Assembly (NCBI GenBank): GCA_005503065.1
Contig: SCOE01000020.1
Coordinates: forward strand, 40,246-104,245
Direction of reading: 5' to 3'
Length of the DNA stretch: 64,000 nucleotides
DNA from: Comamonadaceae bacterium ALPHA2B
Lineage (GTDB): Bacteria; Pseudomonadota; Gammaproteobacteria; Burkholderiales; Burkholderiaceae_C
This document shows positions 9,140-20,530 of the stretch, piece by piece; position 1 is the stretch's first letter; each line of letters begins with the position of its first letter. Below the pieces are notes generated by a model. That model saw only the letters and a program-made list of their open reading frames with translations. It made no database searches and had not been told where the DNA came from. The translations under genes and the position numbers were made by a program.

Positions 9140-9248
9140 AGGGCCGTCCGGGTGCTGTTCAGGGGGGTCGGGGATGCTAGCATGTTGCGTTGCAGCAACG
9201 CTGCCTGGTCCGGTCTTTTCCCCAACGTTCCTCGAGGAGCCACGTCGA
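9140..9248. promoter_or_regulatory. Shared upstream region of hemC and ppc
   Basis: These 109 bases separate divergent starts. They contain a clear ribosome site GAGGAG (about 9234-9239) before the ppc ATG and a short palindrome GTTGCAGCAAC around 9189-9199. Both promoters must lie here or inside the neighbouring genes. I could not assign -35 and -10 boxes with confidence. Confidence 0.4.
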
Positions 9249-12098
9249 ATGCCCACCGCCCGCAAGAACAACAACAAGAGCAGCGCCCCGGCCCAGCCGA
9301 AGCGACAGGCGGAGGACCAGCCGCTGATCGACGACATCCGCCTGCTGGGCCGCATCCTGGGCGATGTGATCCGAGAGCAGGAGGGCAAGGACAGCTACGA
9401 ACTGGTCGAGAAGATCCGCACGCTGTCGGTGGCCTTCCGGCGCGACGCCGATCATTCGGCGGACCGGGCGCTGAAGAACCTGCTCAAGGGCCTCTCGGCC
9501 GCCGAGACGGTGCGCGTGATCCGCGCCTTCACCTACTTCAGCCACCTGGCCAACCTGGCAGAAGACCGCCACCTGATCCGCCGCCGCACCGACGCGGAAC
9601 GGGCGGACGACGCCATCGAAGGCAGCCTCGACGTCGCGCTGGGGCGCATCCGCAAGGCCGGCGTCGGCCCCGACCAGGTGGCCGCCTCGCTGGCGCACAG
9701 CTACCTCTCGCCGGTGCTGACCGCGCACCCGACCGAGGTGCAGCGCAAGAGCATCCTCGACGCCGAGCGCGGCATCGCCGCCCTCCTCGCCGCCCGCGAC
9801 GAGATCCGTGCGCGGCAGAAGATGTTCGCCGGCCAGAAGGACGCCCTCACGCCGCGCGAGATGGCCGACAACGAGGAGCAGATCCGCACCCGCGTCACGC
9901 AGCTGTGGCAGACGCGCCTGCTGCGCTTCACCAAGCTCACCGTGGCCGACGAGATCGAGAACGCGCTCTCCTACTACGAGGCCACCTTCCTGCGCGAGAT
10001 CCCGCGCGTGTACGCCGACCTGGAGAAGGCCCTCGGGCGCGAGGACATCGCCCCCTTCTTCCGCATGGGCCAGTGGATCGGGGGCGACCGCGACGGCAAC
10101 CCGAACGTCACCGCCGACACGCTCGACTACGCGCTGCGGCGCCAATGCGAGCTGGTGCTGCGCCACTACCTCACCGAGGTGCATTACCTGGGCGGCGAGC
10201 TGTCGCTCTCGGCCACGCTGGTGGACGTCTCGCCGGAGATGCAGGCGCTGGCCGAAGCCTCGCCCGACCCCAACGAGCACCGCCACGACGAGCCCTACCG
10301 CCGCGCGCTCACGGGTGTCTATGCCCGGCTGGCCGCCACCCTGCGCGACCTGACCGGCGGCGTCGCCGCGCGCCATGCCGTCGCGCCGCAGAACCCCTAC
10401 CCGAACGCGGAAGCCTTCCTGGCCGACCTTCGCACGATCGAGGACTCGCTGCGCGAGAAGCACGGCGCCGCGCTGGTGAACCAGCGCCTGCGCCCGCTGA
10501 TGCGCGCGGTGGAGGTGTTCGGCTTCCACCTCGCCACCGTCGACCTGCGCCAGAGCTCGGACAAGCACGAGGCGGTGGTCGCGGATCTGCTGAAGATCGC
10601 GCGCATCGAACCCGACTACGCCGCCCTGCCCGAGGACGCGAAGCAGACCCTGCTGGTCAAGCTGCTGGACGACGCCCGCCCGCTGCGCGTGCCCGACGGC
10701 GCCTACCAGCCGCTCACCGTGAGCGAGCTGGCCATCTTCTCGCAGGCCCGCACCGCCCACGCGCGCTACGGCCGCGCCGCCATCCGCCACTACATCATCA
10801 GCCACACCGAGACGGTGAGCGACCTGCTGGAAGCGCTGCTGCTGCAGAAGGAGGTCGGCCTGATGCGCGGGACGCTGAACGAAGATGCGGTGTGCGACCT
10901 CATCGTCGTCCCCCTCTTCGAGACCATCGAGGACCTGCGCAACGCCGCGCCGATCGTGAAGGCCTTCTACGCCCTGCCCGGCATCGACGCGCTGGTGCGC
11001 CGCTCGGGCGCCGAGCAGGACGTGATGCTGGGCTACAGCGACAGCAACAAGGACGGCGGCATCTTCACCAGCAACTGGGAGCTCTACCGCGCGGGCATGG
11101 CGCTGGTGAAGCTCTTCGACGAGATGAATGCCGGCAGCGACGACAAGATCCGCCTGCGCATGTTCCACGGCCGCGGCGGCACCGTCGGCCGAGGCGGCGG
11201 CCCGAGCTACCAGGCCATCCTCGCGCAGCCGCCGGGCACGGTGCGCGGCCAGTTGCGCCTGACGGAGCAGGGCGAGGTCATCGGCTCCAAGTACGCCAAC
11301 CGCGAGATCGGCCGGCGCAACCTCGAGACACTGGTCGCCGCCACGCTCGAAGCCACCTTCCTCGCGCCGTCGAAGCCGGCACCCGCCGCCTTCATCGCCA
11401 CGGCCGAGACGCTCTCGCGCGCGAGCATGGCCGCGTACCGCGCCCTGGTGTACGAGACGCCTGGCTTCGTCGACTACTTCTTCGGCTCCACGCCGATCCG
11501 CGAAATCGCCGAACTCAACATCGGCTCGCGCCCGGCCTCGCGCAACCCCAAGCGCAACATCGAGGACCTGCGCGCCGTGCCCTGGAGCTTCAGCTGGGGC
11601 CAGTGCCGCCTCACGCTCAACGGCTGGTACGGCTTCGGCAGCGCCGTCGCGGGCTTCCTCGACAGCGCAGGCAACGCCACCGAGCGCAAGGAACGCATCG
11701 CCCTGCTGCAGCGCATGTATGCGCAGTGGCCGTTCTTCCGCACGCTGCTGTCGAACATGGACATGGTGCTGGCCAAGAGCGATCTGCAGCTGGCCACGCG
11801 CTATGCCGAGCTGGTGGGCGACCGCAAGCTGCGCCAGAAGGTCTTCGGGATGATCGACGCCGAGTGGCACCGCACCTCCGATGCCCTCACGCTCATCACC
11901 GGCGCGAAGCAGCGGCTGGAAGGCAACGCCGAGATGCAGCGCTCGGTGCGCCACCGCTTCCCCTACATCGACCCGCTGCACCACCTGCAGGTCGAGCTGA
12001 TGCGGCGCTTTCGCGCCGGCGAGGGCGGCGACCGCGTGCAGCGCGGCATCCACCTGTCGATCAACGGGGTGGCGGCGGGGCTGCGGAACACCGGCTGA
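9249..12098 (+). CDS. ppc: Phosphoenolpyruvate carboxylase
   Basis: This 949-residue cytoplasmic enzyme makes oxaloacetate from phosphoenolpyruvate and bicarbonate, refilling the citric acid cycle. Signature motifs are [12 protein letters not shown] with catalytic His160, [12 protein letters not shown], the loop [14 protein letters not shown] near residue 640, and the conserved C-terminus RNTG. The ATG at 9249 has a GAGGAG ribosome site at good distance, and the N-terminal lysine- and asparagine-rich tail is common in betaproteobacteria. Length is in the family's usual range of 900-970. A long open frame on the opposite strand is a shadow caused by GC-rich codons. Confidence 0.97.
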   Translation: MPTARKNNNKSSAPAQPKRQAEDQPLIDDIRLLGRILGDVIREQEGKDSYELVEKIRTLSVAFRRDADHSADRALKNLLKGLSAAETVRVIRAFTYFSHLANLAEDRHLIRRRTDAERADDAIEGSLDVALGRIRKAGVGPDQVAASLAHSYLSPVLTAHPTEVQRKSILDAERGIAALLAARDEIRARQKMFAGQKDALTPREMADNEEQIRTRVTQLWQTRLLRFTKLTVADEIENALSYYEATFLREIPRVYADLEKALGREDIAPFFRMGQWIGGDRDGNPNVTADTLDYALRRQCELVLRHYLTEVHYLGGELSLSATLVDVSPEMQALAEASPDPNEHRHDEPYRRALTGVYARLAATLRDLTGGVAARHAVAPQNPYPNAEAFLADLRTIEDSLREKHGAALVNQRLRPLMRAVEVFGFHLATVDLRQSSDKHEAVVADLLKIARIEPDYAALPEDAKQTLLVKLLDDARPLRVPDGAYQPLTVSELAIFSQARTAHARYGRAAIRHYIISHTETVSDLLEALLLQKEVGLMRGTLNEDAVCDLIVVPLFETIEDLRNAAPIVKAFYALPGIDALVRRSGAEQDVMLGYSDSNKDGGIFTSNWELYRAGMALVKLFDEMNAGSDDKIRLRMFHGRGGTVGRGGGPSYQAILAQPPGTVRGQLRLTEQGEVIGSKYANREIGRRNLETLVAATLEATFLAPSKPAPAAFIATAETLSRASMAAYRALVYETPGFVDYFFGSTPIREIAELNIGSRPASRNPKRNIEDLRAVPWSFSWGQCRLTLNGWYGFGSAVAGFLDSAGNATERKERIALLQRMYAQWPFFRTLLSNMDMVLAKSDLQLATRYAELVGDRKLRQKVFGMIDAEWHRTSDALTLITGAKQRLEGNAEMQRSVRHRFPYIDPLHHLQVELMRRFRAGEGGDRVQRGIHLSINGVAAGLRNTG

Positions 12099-12106
12099 AG
12101 GGGTCC

Positions 12107-12170
12107 TTTCAAGCCAAATCGCCCCGCAACCCCCGCGTTACGGGCACAAGCAGCTATCTTTTTCATAGCA
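12107..12170 (-). repeat. Dispersed repeat copy between ppc and SDR gene
   Basis: Read on the minus strand, this shows the GCTAT-N7-ATAGC head (12153-12169 on the plus strand), the GC-rich arms and the TTTGGCTTGAA tail of the family. It lies between converging genes, where its fold could help end transcription. Confidence 0.7.
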
Positions 12171-12204
12171 TCGCCCGCCGCGCGGTCGCCGCTCGCCGGG
12201 CGCG

Positions 12205-13056
12205 TCAGGCCAGCGGCGCGTCGGTCGAGCGGGTCAGCGATTCCCACTGCGCCAGCTGCGCCTGCAGGTCCGCAAGGTGGCCGCGCACCAGGCCCAGCGC
12301 ATCGCTGCCGAGCAGCAGGTGCGCGGGCGGCTTCTCGGCCGCGGTGGCGATCTGCAGCATCGCGATGGCCGCCTTCGCAGGATCGCCGAGCTGCCTGCCG
12401 CTGACGGCCTGCCGCCGCGCGCGCACCGGGTCGAAGATGGCGTCGTAGTCAACGATGCTGCGCGGCGTGCGCACCATCGAACGGCCCGCCCAATCGGTAC
12501 GGAAGGAGCCGGGCGCGACGGCCGTCACGTCGATGCCGAGCCCTTCGACCTCCTTGCCCAGTGCTGCCGAGATTCCCTCGAGCGCGAACTTGCTGCCGCA
12601 GTAGTAGGCGATGCCGGGCATGGTGATGAAGCCACCCATCGACGTGATGTTGAGGATGCGCCCGCGACGGCGGCCGCGCATGAAGGGCAGGAAGGCCTTG
12701 ATGACCGCCACCGCGCCGAACACGTTGACCTCGAACTGCCGACGCATGTCCTCCAGCGGGCTTTCCTCCAGGACGCCTTCGTGCCCGTAGCCGGCGTTGT
12801 TGACCAGCACGTCCACCGGCCCGATGGTGGTTTCGACGTCGCGTGCCACCGCCAGCACCGCCGGGTGGTCGGTGACGTCGAGCTGGCGGGCAAAGGCCCG
12901 GCCCGGCTCCAGCGCCTCGAAGGCCGAGGCGGCCTCCCTGCTTCGTGCGGTGCCGACGACGCGATGGCCGGCCGCCAATGCCGCCGAAGCCAGGGCTTGC
13001 CCAAAGCCACTGCTGATGCCGGTGATCAAGAAAGTCTTCGGAGAAGAATCGCTCAT
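12205..13056 (-). CDS. Short-chain dehydrogenase/reductase (classical SDR)
   Basis: This 283-residue NAD(P)-dependent oxidoreductase has the cofactor loop TGISSGFG near the N-terminus, the NNAGYG motif, the catalytic serine in NITSMGG and the active-site YCGSK. The sequence type (oxidoreductase with VEATDWAGRSM-like substrate region, FRTDWAGRS) resembles many uncharacterised SDRs regulated by AraC proteins. The ATG at 13056 begins right before the Rossmann strand, so 26 upstream in-frame codons were left out. It is divergent from the AraC-type gene at 13154, its likely regulator. The substrate is unknown. Confidence 0.85.
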   Translation of the reverse strand: MSDSSPKTFLITGISSGFGQALASAALAAGHRVVGTARSREAASAFEALEPGRAFARQLDVTDHPAVLAVARDVETTIGPVDVLVNNAGYGHEGVLEESPLEDMRRQFEVNVFGAVAVIKAFLPFMRGRRRGRILNITSMGGFITMPGIAYYCGSKFALEGISAALGKEVEGLGIDVTAVAPGSFRTDWAGRSMVRTPRSIVDYDAIFDPVRARRQAVSGRQLGDPAKAAIAMLQIATAAEKPPAHLLLGSDALGLVRGHLADLQAQLAQWESLTRSTDAPLA

Positions 13057-13153
13057 GGGATGTCCAAAGGGATGAAGCCGGCAGATGCTAGGCATCGCCC
13101 CGCTTTGAGAAAATGGCGCAGACTCCGCGGTCATTGCCTATTTCTCCACCACC

Positions 13154-14086
13154 GTGAAAGCCCGACATCAACATCGCATGGCGCAGCTGCTCTCGGTGCT
13201 GGCCCGCGACGAGGGCTACACCCTGAGCCCGCTGCCCGGCGTGCGCTGGCTGCGCAGCAACCGCCCGCTGGGCACGACGCCGGTGCTGTACGAGCCCGGC
13301 ATCGTCATCGTCTGTCAGGGCCGCAAGCGCGGCTGGCTCGGCGACCAGGAATTCGTCTACGACGAGCAACAGGTGCTGGCGGTGGCAGTTCCGGTTCCCT
13401 TCACGATGCAGACCGAGGCCAGCGCGCAGCGGCCGCTGCTGGCGATCTACCTGCGCCTGGACCTGTCGCTGGCCAGCGAGATCGCGTCCTCGATCGCGGC
13501 CCACCGCCCGCAAGCCGAACCGGTCCGGCCGCAGGGGCTGCTGTCCTCGCCGATGGACGAGGCGCTGTCCGATGCGGTGCTGCGTTTCCTCGAGGCCATG
13601 GGCCGCCCGCTGGAAGCGCAGGTGCTGGGGCCGGCCATCCTGCGCGAGATCTACTTCCGCGTGTTGAACGGCGAGCAGGGCGACACGCTGCGTGCCGCCC
13701 TGGCGGCGCAGGGCCGTTTCGGCCAGATCGGGCGCGCCATCTACCGCATCCACCGCGACCATGCGAGCACGCTGACGGTCGCCATGCTGGCCCGCGATGC
13801 GGGCCTGGGCGCCGCGGCCTTCCACCAGCACTTCAAGGCGGTGACGCGCGCATCACCGATGCAGTACCTGAAGTCGATCCGGCTGCACCAGGCCCGTCTC
13901 CTGATGATGCGGCGCGGAATGACGGCCGCCGCAGCGGCCTCGGCGGTGGGCTATGAAAGCGCCTCGCAGTTCAGCCGCGAGTTCAAGCGCCTGTTCGGCC
14001 TGCCGCCCCTGACGGAAGTGCAGCGGATGAAGAACAGCTTCGCGCTGCCGGCCCAGCCGGATGGCGACTACGTGAGCTCGCAATAG
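13154..14086 (+). CDS. AraC-type transcriptional regulator with AraC_N domain
   Basis: This 310-residue protein has an N-terminal cupin-like sensing domain (EPGIVIVCQGRKRGWLGDQEFVYD) and two C-terminal helix-turn-helix units (LARDAGLGAAAFHQHFKAVT and AASAVGYESASQFSREFKRLFG). It probably controls the divergent SDR gene in response to a small aromatic or aldehyde-type inducer, but the ligand cannot be deduced. The start used is GTG at 13154. An ATG at 13178 is a possible alternative. A paralogous arrangement is found at 41096-42856. Confidence 0.88.
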   Translation: MKARHQHRMAQLLSVLARDEGYTLSPLPGVRWLRSNRPLGTTPVLYEPGIVIVCQGRKRGWLGDQEFVYDEQQVLAVAVPVPFTMQTEASAQRPLLAIYLRLDLSLASEIASSIAAHRPQAEPVRPQGLLSSPMDEALSDAVLRFLEAMGRPLEAQVLGPAILREIYFRVLNGEQGDTLRAALAAQGRFGQIGRAIYRIHRDHASTLTVAMLARDAGLGAAAFHQHFKAVTRASPMQYLKSIRLHQARLLMMRRGMTAAAAASAVGYESASQFSREFKRLFGLPPLTEVQRMKNSFALPAQPDGDYVSSQ

Positions 14087-14106
14087 GCGCGAGCACGCCA
14101 ACCCCA

Positions 14107-15357
14107 TCAATCGCCCAGCAGCTCCCCGATCGGCTGCAGGTCTTCGACGCGGTCGCACACCGCCTTCACGACCATCATGATGGGGATTCCCAGCAGCAGC
14201 CCCCACACGCCCCACAGCCAGCCCCAGAAGATCACGCCCACGAACACCGCCACCGGGTTCATGCGCGAGGTGCGGCTGGTGAGCCAGGGCACGAGCAGGT
14301 TGCCCACCAGCGTGTGGATGAGCAGCGAGCTGCCGCCCACGAGCAGCGCCATCTCGATGCTGCTGAACTGCAGGAAGGCCACCAGCCCGGCCGCCGCCAG
14401 CATGATGACCGAGCCCACGTAGGGGATGAGGTTGGTCACGCCGGCCAGGATGCCCCACACCGCCGCGTTCTGCAGGCCGATGGCCCAGAAGGCCAGGCCG
14501 GTGGCCAGGCCGACGATCGCGCTCGACAGGATCTGCACCAGCAGGTAGCGCTGGATGTGTCCGGTGATGTCGTCCAGCACGTGCACGGTGATGCGTTTCT
14601 TCTGCAGGCTGGGCCCGGTCATCTTCACCAGCTTGCGGCGGAAGGTGTCGCCCGAGCACAGGGCGAAGAAGGTGAGGAAGGCCACCAGCGTGAGCTGGCT
14701 GGCGGCGCTGAGCACGCCGACGGTGCCGGTCCAGACGTAGTCGCGCACGTTGAAGGGCGGACGCTCGACGATCACGCGCTGCACCCCGCGGCGCGGCGCG
14801 GGCGCCGGCGCGGCGTTGTCCTGCGTGGCCCGCTCGAGCTGCGCCGCGGCTTCCTGCATGGTGTCCAGCGGTCCGGCCTTGGCGGTCTTCGCGCGCAGCG
14901 CGGCGCGCAGCTTCTGCGCCGCCACCGGCAGCGAGTCGATGAGTTGCGTGGCGCTGTCCGAGAGCGAGTAGCCCGTCCATCCCAGCCCGCCGCCCAGGCC
15001 CAGCAGCAGCACGGTCGCGGCCAGCCAGCGCGGGATGTGCATGCGCACCATCGCGTTCACGACGGGCGTGAGCGCATAGACGAGGATCAGGCTGAGCATC
15101 AGGGGAATGAACACCGAAGATGCCCAGCGCAGCGTGAACACGCAGGCCAGCACGGCCAGCACCACCAGCGAGGCGCTGCGCACGTCCACCGGCATGTGCA
15201 GCAGCACGCGCGGCTGCTCGGACGGCAGCGCGGGCAGGGGCGCCTCGCCGGGCGGCTGCGCGGCGCGTTCGCGCTCGACCTCCTCGATCACCTGGGCCGC
15301 CTGGCGGTCCGCCTCGGGCGAGGCCAGCGGGGGCGCGGGGGGCTCGGCGGTGCTCAT
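14107..15357 (-). CDS. AI-2E family (PerM-type) membrane permease
   Basis: This 416-residue inner-membrane protein has about eight predicted helices, including LVVLAVLACVFTLRWASSVFIPLMLSLILVYALTP-type hydrophobic blocks and the family core IGLQNAAVWGILAGVTNLIPYVGS. Roles reported for the family range from autoinducer-2 export to sodium/proton exchange, so the substrate is not known. It is the last gene of a unit with the sensor kinase and LytTR regulator, overlapping the regulator gene by 4 bases (ATGA). This context suggests it is co-regulated with, or modulated by, that system. Confidence 0.85.
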   Translation of the reverse strand: MSTAEPPAPPLASPEADRQAAQVIEEVERERAAQPPGEAPLPALPSEQPRVLLHMPVDVRSASLVVLAVLACVFTLRWASSVFIPLMLSLILVYALTPVVNAMVRMHIPRWLAATVLLLGLGGGLGWTGYSLSDSATQLIDSLPVAAQKLRAALRAKTAKAGPLDTMQEAAAQLERATQDNAAPAPAPRRGVQRVIVERPPFNVRDYVWTGTVGVLSAASQLTLVAFLTFFALCSGDTFRRKLVKMTGPSLQKKRITVHVLDDITGHIQRYLLVQILSSAIVGLATGLAFWAIGLQNAAVWGILAGVTNLIPYVGSVIMLAAAGLVAFLQFSSIEMALLVGGSSLLIHTLVGNLLVPWLTSRTSRMNPVAVFVGVIFWGWLWGVWGLLLGIPIMMVVKAVCDRVEDLQPIGELLGD

Positions 15358-16157
15358 GACGCAGCCTTGAGCGCTTCACGCACCGCGGTGAGCATGCGGC
15401 GCGAGACGACGATGACCTCCGGCACGCCTGCAAGCTTGACGGCCCAGCCCTCGACGTCCTCCCCGTCGTCGTAGCGGTCGAGCGAGCGGATGGCGGAGCG
15501 CGCGACCAGCGCGTTGCGGTGCGCGCGCACGAAGCGGTCGGGGTAGCGTTCCTCCAGCTCGCCCAAAGTGCCGTCCATGATCAGCGTGCGCGTGGCGGTG
15601 CGCACGGTGATGTACTTGAGTTCCGACTTGAAATAGACGACTTCCGTCAGCGGGATGCGTTCGGCCCGGCCGCGGTCCTGGATCAGCAGGCTCTCCACCG
15701 GCGCGGTGGCCTGCTCGGCGCGCCGCTCCTTGAGATGGCGTTCGGCCTTGGCCAGCGCCTGCTGCAGCCGCTCGGCGCGCACGGGCTTGGTGAGGTAGTC
15801 GACGGCGTCGAGCTCGAAGGCGGTGACGGCATGGTTGGCATGTGCGGTGACGAAGACCACCGCCAGCGGGTCGGCCCGACCGCGCAGCACGCGGGCCAGT
15901 TCCACGCCATCGATGCCCGGCATGTGGACGTCCAGCAGCACGACGTCGAAGGGCTGGCTGTCGAGCAGGCGCAGCGCCTCGGCGCCATGCTCCGCCTCGC
16001 CGGCGACGAGCGCTGCCGGCGACCGGCAGTCGGCCAGCAGGGTACGCAGGCGCGAGCGGGCGAGTTGCTCGTCGTCGACGAGCAGGGTGCGCAGCGGCGG
16101 CGCGGCAGGGCGGCGCTCGGGCGCCACGGTCGGTGTCTCAAGGTCGTTCTTCGTCAT
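15354..16157 (-). CDS. LytTR-type response regulator (AlgR-like)
   Basis: This 267-residue regulator has an N-terminal receiver domain (LLVDDEQLARSRLR, phosphoacceptor Asp76 in VVLLDVHMPG, Lys in YLTKPV) and a C-terminal LytTR DNA-binding domain (LLIQDRGRAERIPLTEVVYFKSELKYITVRT, FVRAHRNALV). AlgR of Pseudomonas has the same layout and likewise lies near argH and hemC. It is coupled by 4-base overlaps to the kinase gene upstream and the AI-2E gene downstream. It is predicted to control surface or secretion functions, though targets are unknown here. Confidence 0.9.
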   Translation of the reverse strand: MTKNDLETPTVAPERRPAAPPLRTLLVDDEQLARSRLRTLLADCRSPAALVAGEAEHGAEALRLLDSQPFDVVLLDVHMPGIDGVELARVLRGRADPLAVVFVTAHANHAVTAFELDAVDYLTKPVRAERLQQALAKAERHLKERRAEQATAPVESLLIQDRGRAERIPLTEVVYFKSELKYITVRTATRTLIMDGTLGELEERYPDRFVRAHRNALVARSAIRSLDRYDDGEDVEGWAVKLAGVPEVIVVSRRMLTAVREALKAAS

Positions 16158-17326
16158 GGCTCAGCAGGAATGTCGATGCGCACGCGGTAGTGGTCCTGAT
16201 CCACCCCGGCGCGAAAGCTCGCCTGCATGTCGTGCAGCAGGCGCAGCCGGTCGCGCACGTTCGCCAGCGCAATGCCGTGCCCGCGGGGCAGCGGCTGGTC
16301 GGCCCACAGCAGGGGCGGCAGGCTGTTGACCACCTCGATCACCACCTTGCTGCCGCGCCGCTCCGTACGGATGCGCAGCTTGGCACCCTGCGGGCTGGGC
16401 TCCACGCCATGCTTGACGGCGTTCTCCACCAGCGGCTGCAGCAGCAGCTTGGGCAGGCGAGCGTCGTTGGCCGCCGGGTCGATGGCCCAGCGCACGCGCA
16501 GCCGCTCGCCGAAGCGGATCTGCTCGATGGCCAGGTAGCGCTGCGCCAGGGCGATCTCGTCGCCCAGGGTCACCGACTCGTCGGGGTCGGCCAGCGCCGA
16601 GCGGAAGAGCTCGCTCAGGTCCTCGAGCATGGCCTCGGCCTTGGCGGGCTCCTCGCGCACCAGGGCGATGGCGCTGTTGAGCGTGTTGAAGAGGAAGTGC
16701 GGGCGGATGCGCTGCTGCAGTTCCTCGAGCCGCGCCGTGGTGGCGGCCGGCGTCTCGCCGCTGGCGCGCAGCACCATGGCCACCATCACCATGGCGGCGA
16801 ACGCCGCGCCCGTCAGCCCACTCGCCAGCCATGGGGCCGACACCATCACGCCGGTCAGGCGCAGCAGGCCGCAGCCGTACAGGCCGGCCAGCGCACCGAC
16901 CGTGGCACCCACCGCATATTGAACCTGCAGCGGCCAGCGGGCCATCGGTTTCTTGACGGCGCAGATGGCCACCAGCCACAGCAGCGTGCCGGGCAAGGCG
17001 CCACCGGTCACCGTGGCGGCCAGCGTCAGCCAGTCGGCCGGGCTCGCGGACACGAAGAGCGTGGCCAGCCCCACGGCCGCTTCCACCGCCACCACCGTGC
17101 GCAGCACCACGCCGATGCGGCAGGCGTCGAAGCGGGGCCTGGCACGCGCCTTCGCCAGGGACGAGGCCCCGCCCGCCACGGGCGGCTCCAGCGGCGCCGG
17201 CATCGTCGTGTCGCCCGCGCCCCAGGGCGCGGCGCCGGGGGCCACCGGCGCCGAGGCCGTGGCACCGGTGGGCCGGGCACTTCTGTCCGAGCCGGGGGGC
17301 GTCGATAAAATCGATGGGTTGCGCAT
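16154..17326 (-). CDS. LytS/AlgZ-type sensor histidine kinase
   Basis: This 390-residue inner-membrane kinase has several N-terminal helices ([22 protein letters not shown] through [13 protein letters not shown]), then the His_kinase domain with [20 protein letters not shown] holding the phospho-accepting histidine. The ATPase domain shows [17 protein letters not shown] and [13 protein letters not shown]. It should phosphorylate the LytTR regulator encoded next. I chose the ATG at 17326. An open extension to 17440 would run over the likely argH promoter. The N-terminal 60 residues are low-complexity and unlike the rest of the family. Confidence 0.87.
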   Translation of the reverse strand: MRNPSILSTPPGSDRSARPTGATASAPVAPGAAPWGAGDTTMPAPLEPPVAGGASSLAKARARPRFDACRIGVVLRTVVAVEAAVGLATLFVSASPADWLTLAATVTGGALPGTLLWLVAICAVKKPMARWPLQVQYAVGATVGALAGLYGCGLLRLTGVMVSAPWLASGLTGAAFAAMVMVAMVLRASGETPAATTARLEELQQRIRPHFLFNTLNSAIALVREEPAKAEAMLEDLSELFRSALADPDESVTLGDEIALAQRYLAIEQIRFGERLRVRWAIDPAANDARLPKLLLQPLVENAVKHGVEPSPQGAKLRIRTERRGSKVVIEVVNSLPPLLWADQPLPRGHGIALANVRDRLRLLHDMQASFRAGVDQDHYRVRIDIPAEP

Positions 17327-17417
17327 CGGTCGCGACACGGTGGAAAGGCAGCGGGCCATTATTGCTGCTGTTGCCGCCATCACCTTCCCCGGCCCGTCCC
17401 ACCTGCCCATCCGTCCC

Positions 17418-18815
<1,398 letters not shown>

Positions 18816-18830
18816 GCAACGAACCCCATA

Positions 18831-18945
18831 CGGACAGCCGAACGCAGAGGACGCAGAGACTTCGCAGAGGGCGCAGAAAAGACATGAATGGTTTTCTTCT
18901 GCGCCCTCTGCGAGACCTTTGCGCCCTCTGCGTTCGGCAGTCCGA
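18831..18945. repeat. Long hairpin of CGCAGAGG units, copy 1
   Basis: About 50 bases starting CGGACAGCCGAACGCAGAGG are followed after a short loop by a near-complementary arm ending CTCTGCGTTCGGCAGTCCG. Each arm contains two CGCAGAGG(G/A)CGCAGA units. A second copy of the same design lies at 55587-55707. It sits in the gap between argH and the rhomboid gene, directly before another repeat. Confidence 0.85.
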
Positions 18946-19011
18946 TTTTTCAAGCCGAATCGGCCCGCAGCGCCCGCCTCACCTGCGCGAGCAGCTACAA
19001 AAATAATAGCA
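18946..19011 (-). repeat. Dispersed repeat copy upstream of rhomboid gene
   Basis: In reverse orientation, this has the TTCAAGCCGAATCGG tail, the GCGCCCGC arm and a GCTAC-N7-ATAGC head. It abuts the CGCAGAGG hairpin and ends 13 bases before the rhomboid gene start, so it may form part of that gene's leader. Confidence 0.72.
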
Positions 19012-19024
19012 ATCGGGCGGCGCC

Positions 19025-20512
19025 ATGTTCTACGCCATTCCCCTGGAGAACCGCCCCACCTGGCGCAACCCGCCGTGGATGACGGTGCTGCTGATCTTCA
19101 TCAACATGGCGGTGTGGTGGGGACCGCAGCGCAGCGAGAACAAGGCCGAGGAACGCGCGGCGCTCTTCTACGCGAAGAGCGCGCTGCCGGCCATCGAACT
19201 GCCTGCGTACCTGAACTGGCTGGACGAAACCGGCGCCAAGCACGCCAAGGAGGCGCGCCGCGCCTACGCCCGCAAGCAGTATGCCGACCTGGCCGAGGCC
19301 ATGAACCAGGCCACGCCCTTCCTCGCGAAGCTGCGGGCCGACGAGGTGATCACGCCCGCCGACCGCCGCTACGACGCCTGGAAGGCCGCGCGCACCGAGT
19401 ACGACGCGATGCTGCCCAAGCCCTTCACCGCACGCTGGGCGCAGGACCACAACCCCGGCGCCGAGTGGCGGCCGGTGACCTGGCTCAGCTCGGCCTTCCT
19501 GCACGGCAGCACCGGGCACCTGCTGGGCAACATGCTGTTCCTCTTCCTGTTCGGCTGCTCGGTCGAACTGGCACTCACAGCCGCGTTCGGCCGCACGACC
19601 TATCTCGCCTTCTACCTGCTGGGCGCCATCGGCGCGTCGGCGATGGCCACCTGGGCCTATGCGGGCCAGGGCGGGCTCGGCCTGGGCGCCTCGGGCGCCG
19701 TGTCGGCACTGATGGGCATGTACGCAGTGCTCTACCGCATGCGGCGCATCCGCTTCTTCTACCAGTTCCTCGTCTATTTCAACTACGTCACCGCGCCGGC
19801 CCTGCTGCTGCTGCCGGCATGGATCGCCAACGAGTTGCTGCAGCACTGGCTGGGCGGGCGCGGCATCGCCTACATGGCGCACCTGGGCGGGCTGCTGACG
19901 GGCGCGGCGCTGATGGCGCTGGCCCTGGCCGTGCGCCGCATCGAGGCGCCCGCCACCGCGGCCGCGCCATCGGCCGTGGCCGACGACGGCCATGCGGCCC
20001 AGGTCGCGCTGGCGCGCAAGCTCACGGGCGAGCTGCAGTTCGAGCGCGCCGCCTCGGCCTGGAAGGCGGCCGCCAAGCTGCGCCCGCGCGATGTCGACAC
20101 ACTGCGCCACTGGTTCAACCTGGCCAAGCTGTGGCCGGCCAGCGAGGACTTCCACCGCTGTGCCCGACTGGTGTTCGCATTGCCCGGCAAGGACGACGCC
20201 ACGCTGGCGCTGCAGCATGCGAGCTACCGCGTCTACCTCGACATCGCCAAGCCCGGCGCGCGGCTTCAGGCCGACGACATGGTGCGCCTGGCGCGCCGAT
20301 TCACCCGCGCGCGCGAGTTCACCGACGCCGAGCGCCTGTGCCAGGCGCTGCTGCGCACCGCGCCCGAGCATCCGCGCCTGGCCGAGACGCTGTGCCTGTG
20401 CGTCACCGGCCTGCTGCAGGCCGGCGAGCGGCAGCGCGCCCGTGCCTGGCTGCCCGAGCTGATGAAGCGGGCGCCGGGCGAGCCGGTCACCCGGCTGCTG
20501 GCGCAGGCCTGA
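19025..20512 (+). CDS. Rhomboid-family intramembrane serine protease with C-terminal repeat-like tail
   Basis: This 495-residue membrane protein combines a rhomboid core with a soluble helical C-terminal region of about 170 residues. The core has an N-terminal helix, a roughly 100-residue charged loop, WLSSAFLHGSTGHLLGNMLFLFLFG, the catalytic Ser223 in GLGASGAVSALMG and His286 in YMAHLGG, so the Ser-His dyad is intact. The C-terminal part (FERAASAWKAAAKLRPRDVDTLRHWFNLAKLWP) looks like TPR units and may bind substrates or partners. It probably cleaves a membrane protein within or near the bilayer. The substrate is unknown. Confidence 0.88.
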   Translation: MFYAIPLENRPTWRNPPWMTVLLIFINMAVWWGPQRSENKAEERAALFYAKSALPAIELPAYLNWLDETGAKHAKEARRAYARKQYADLAEAMNQATPFLAKLRADEVITPADRRYDAWKAARTEYDAMLPKPFTARWAQDHNPGAEWRPVTWLSSAFLHGSTGHLLGNMLFLFLFGCSVELALTAAFGRTTYLAFYLLGAIGASAMATWAYAGQGGLGLGASGAVSALMGMYAVLYRMRRIRFFYQFLVYFNYVTAPALLLLPAWIANELLQHWLGGRGIAYMAHLGGLLTGAALMALALAVRRIEAPATAAAPSAVADDGHAAQVALARKLTGELQFERAASAWKAAAKLRPRDVDTLRHWFNLAKLWPASEDFHRCARLVFALPGKDDATLALQHASYRVYLDIAKPGARLQADDMVRLARRFTRAREFTDAERLCQALLRTAPEHPRLAETLCLCVTGLLQAGERQRARAWLPELMKRAPGEPVTRLLAQA

Positions 20513-20530
20513 CGGAGCCGCTCAGAAGGC

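Noticed and set aside
9186..9204. GTTGCAGCAAC palindrome as a PhaR-type or other specific regulator site before ppc
   Set aside because: The palindrome is short and no polyhydroxybutyrate genes are nearby, so I had no ground to name a regulator.
9177..12053. Long minus-strand frame opposite ppc
   Set aside because: The ppc protein is unmistakable on the plus strand, and the opposite frame has no recognisable domain.
18831..18945. CGCAGAGG units as a CRISPR-like array
   Set aside because: The units are nested in two opposite arms of one hairpin without regular spacers, so they are a folded repeat, not an array.
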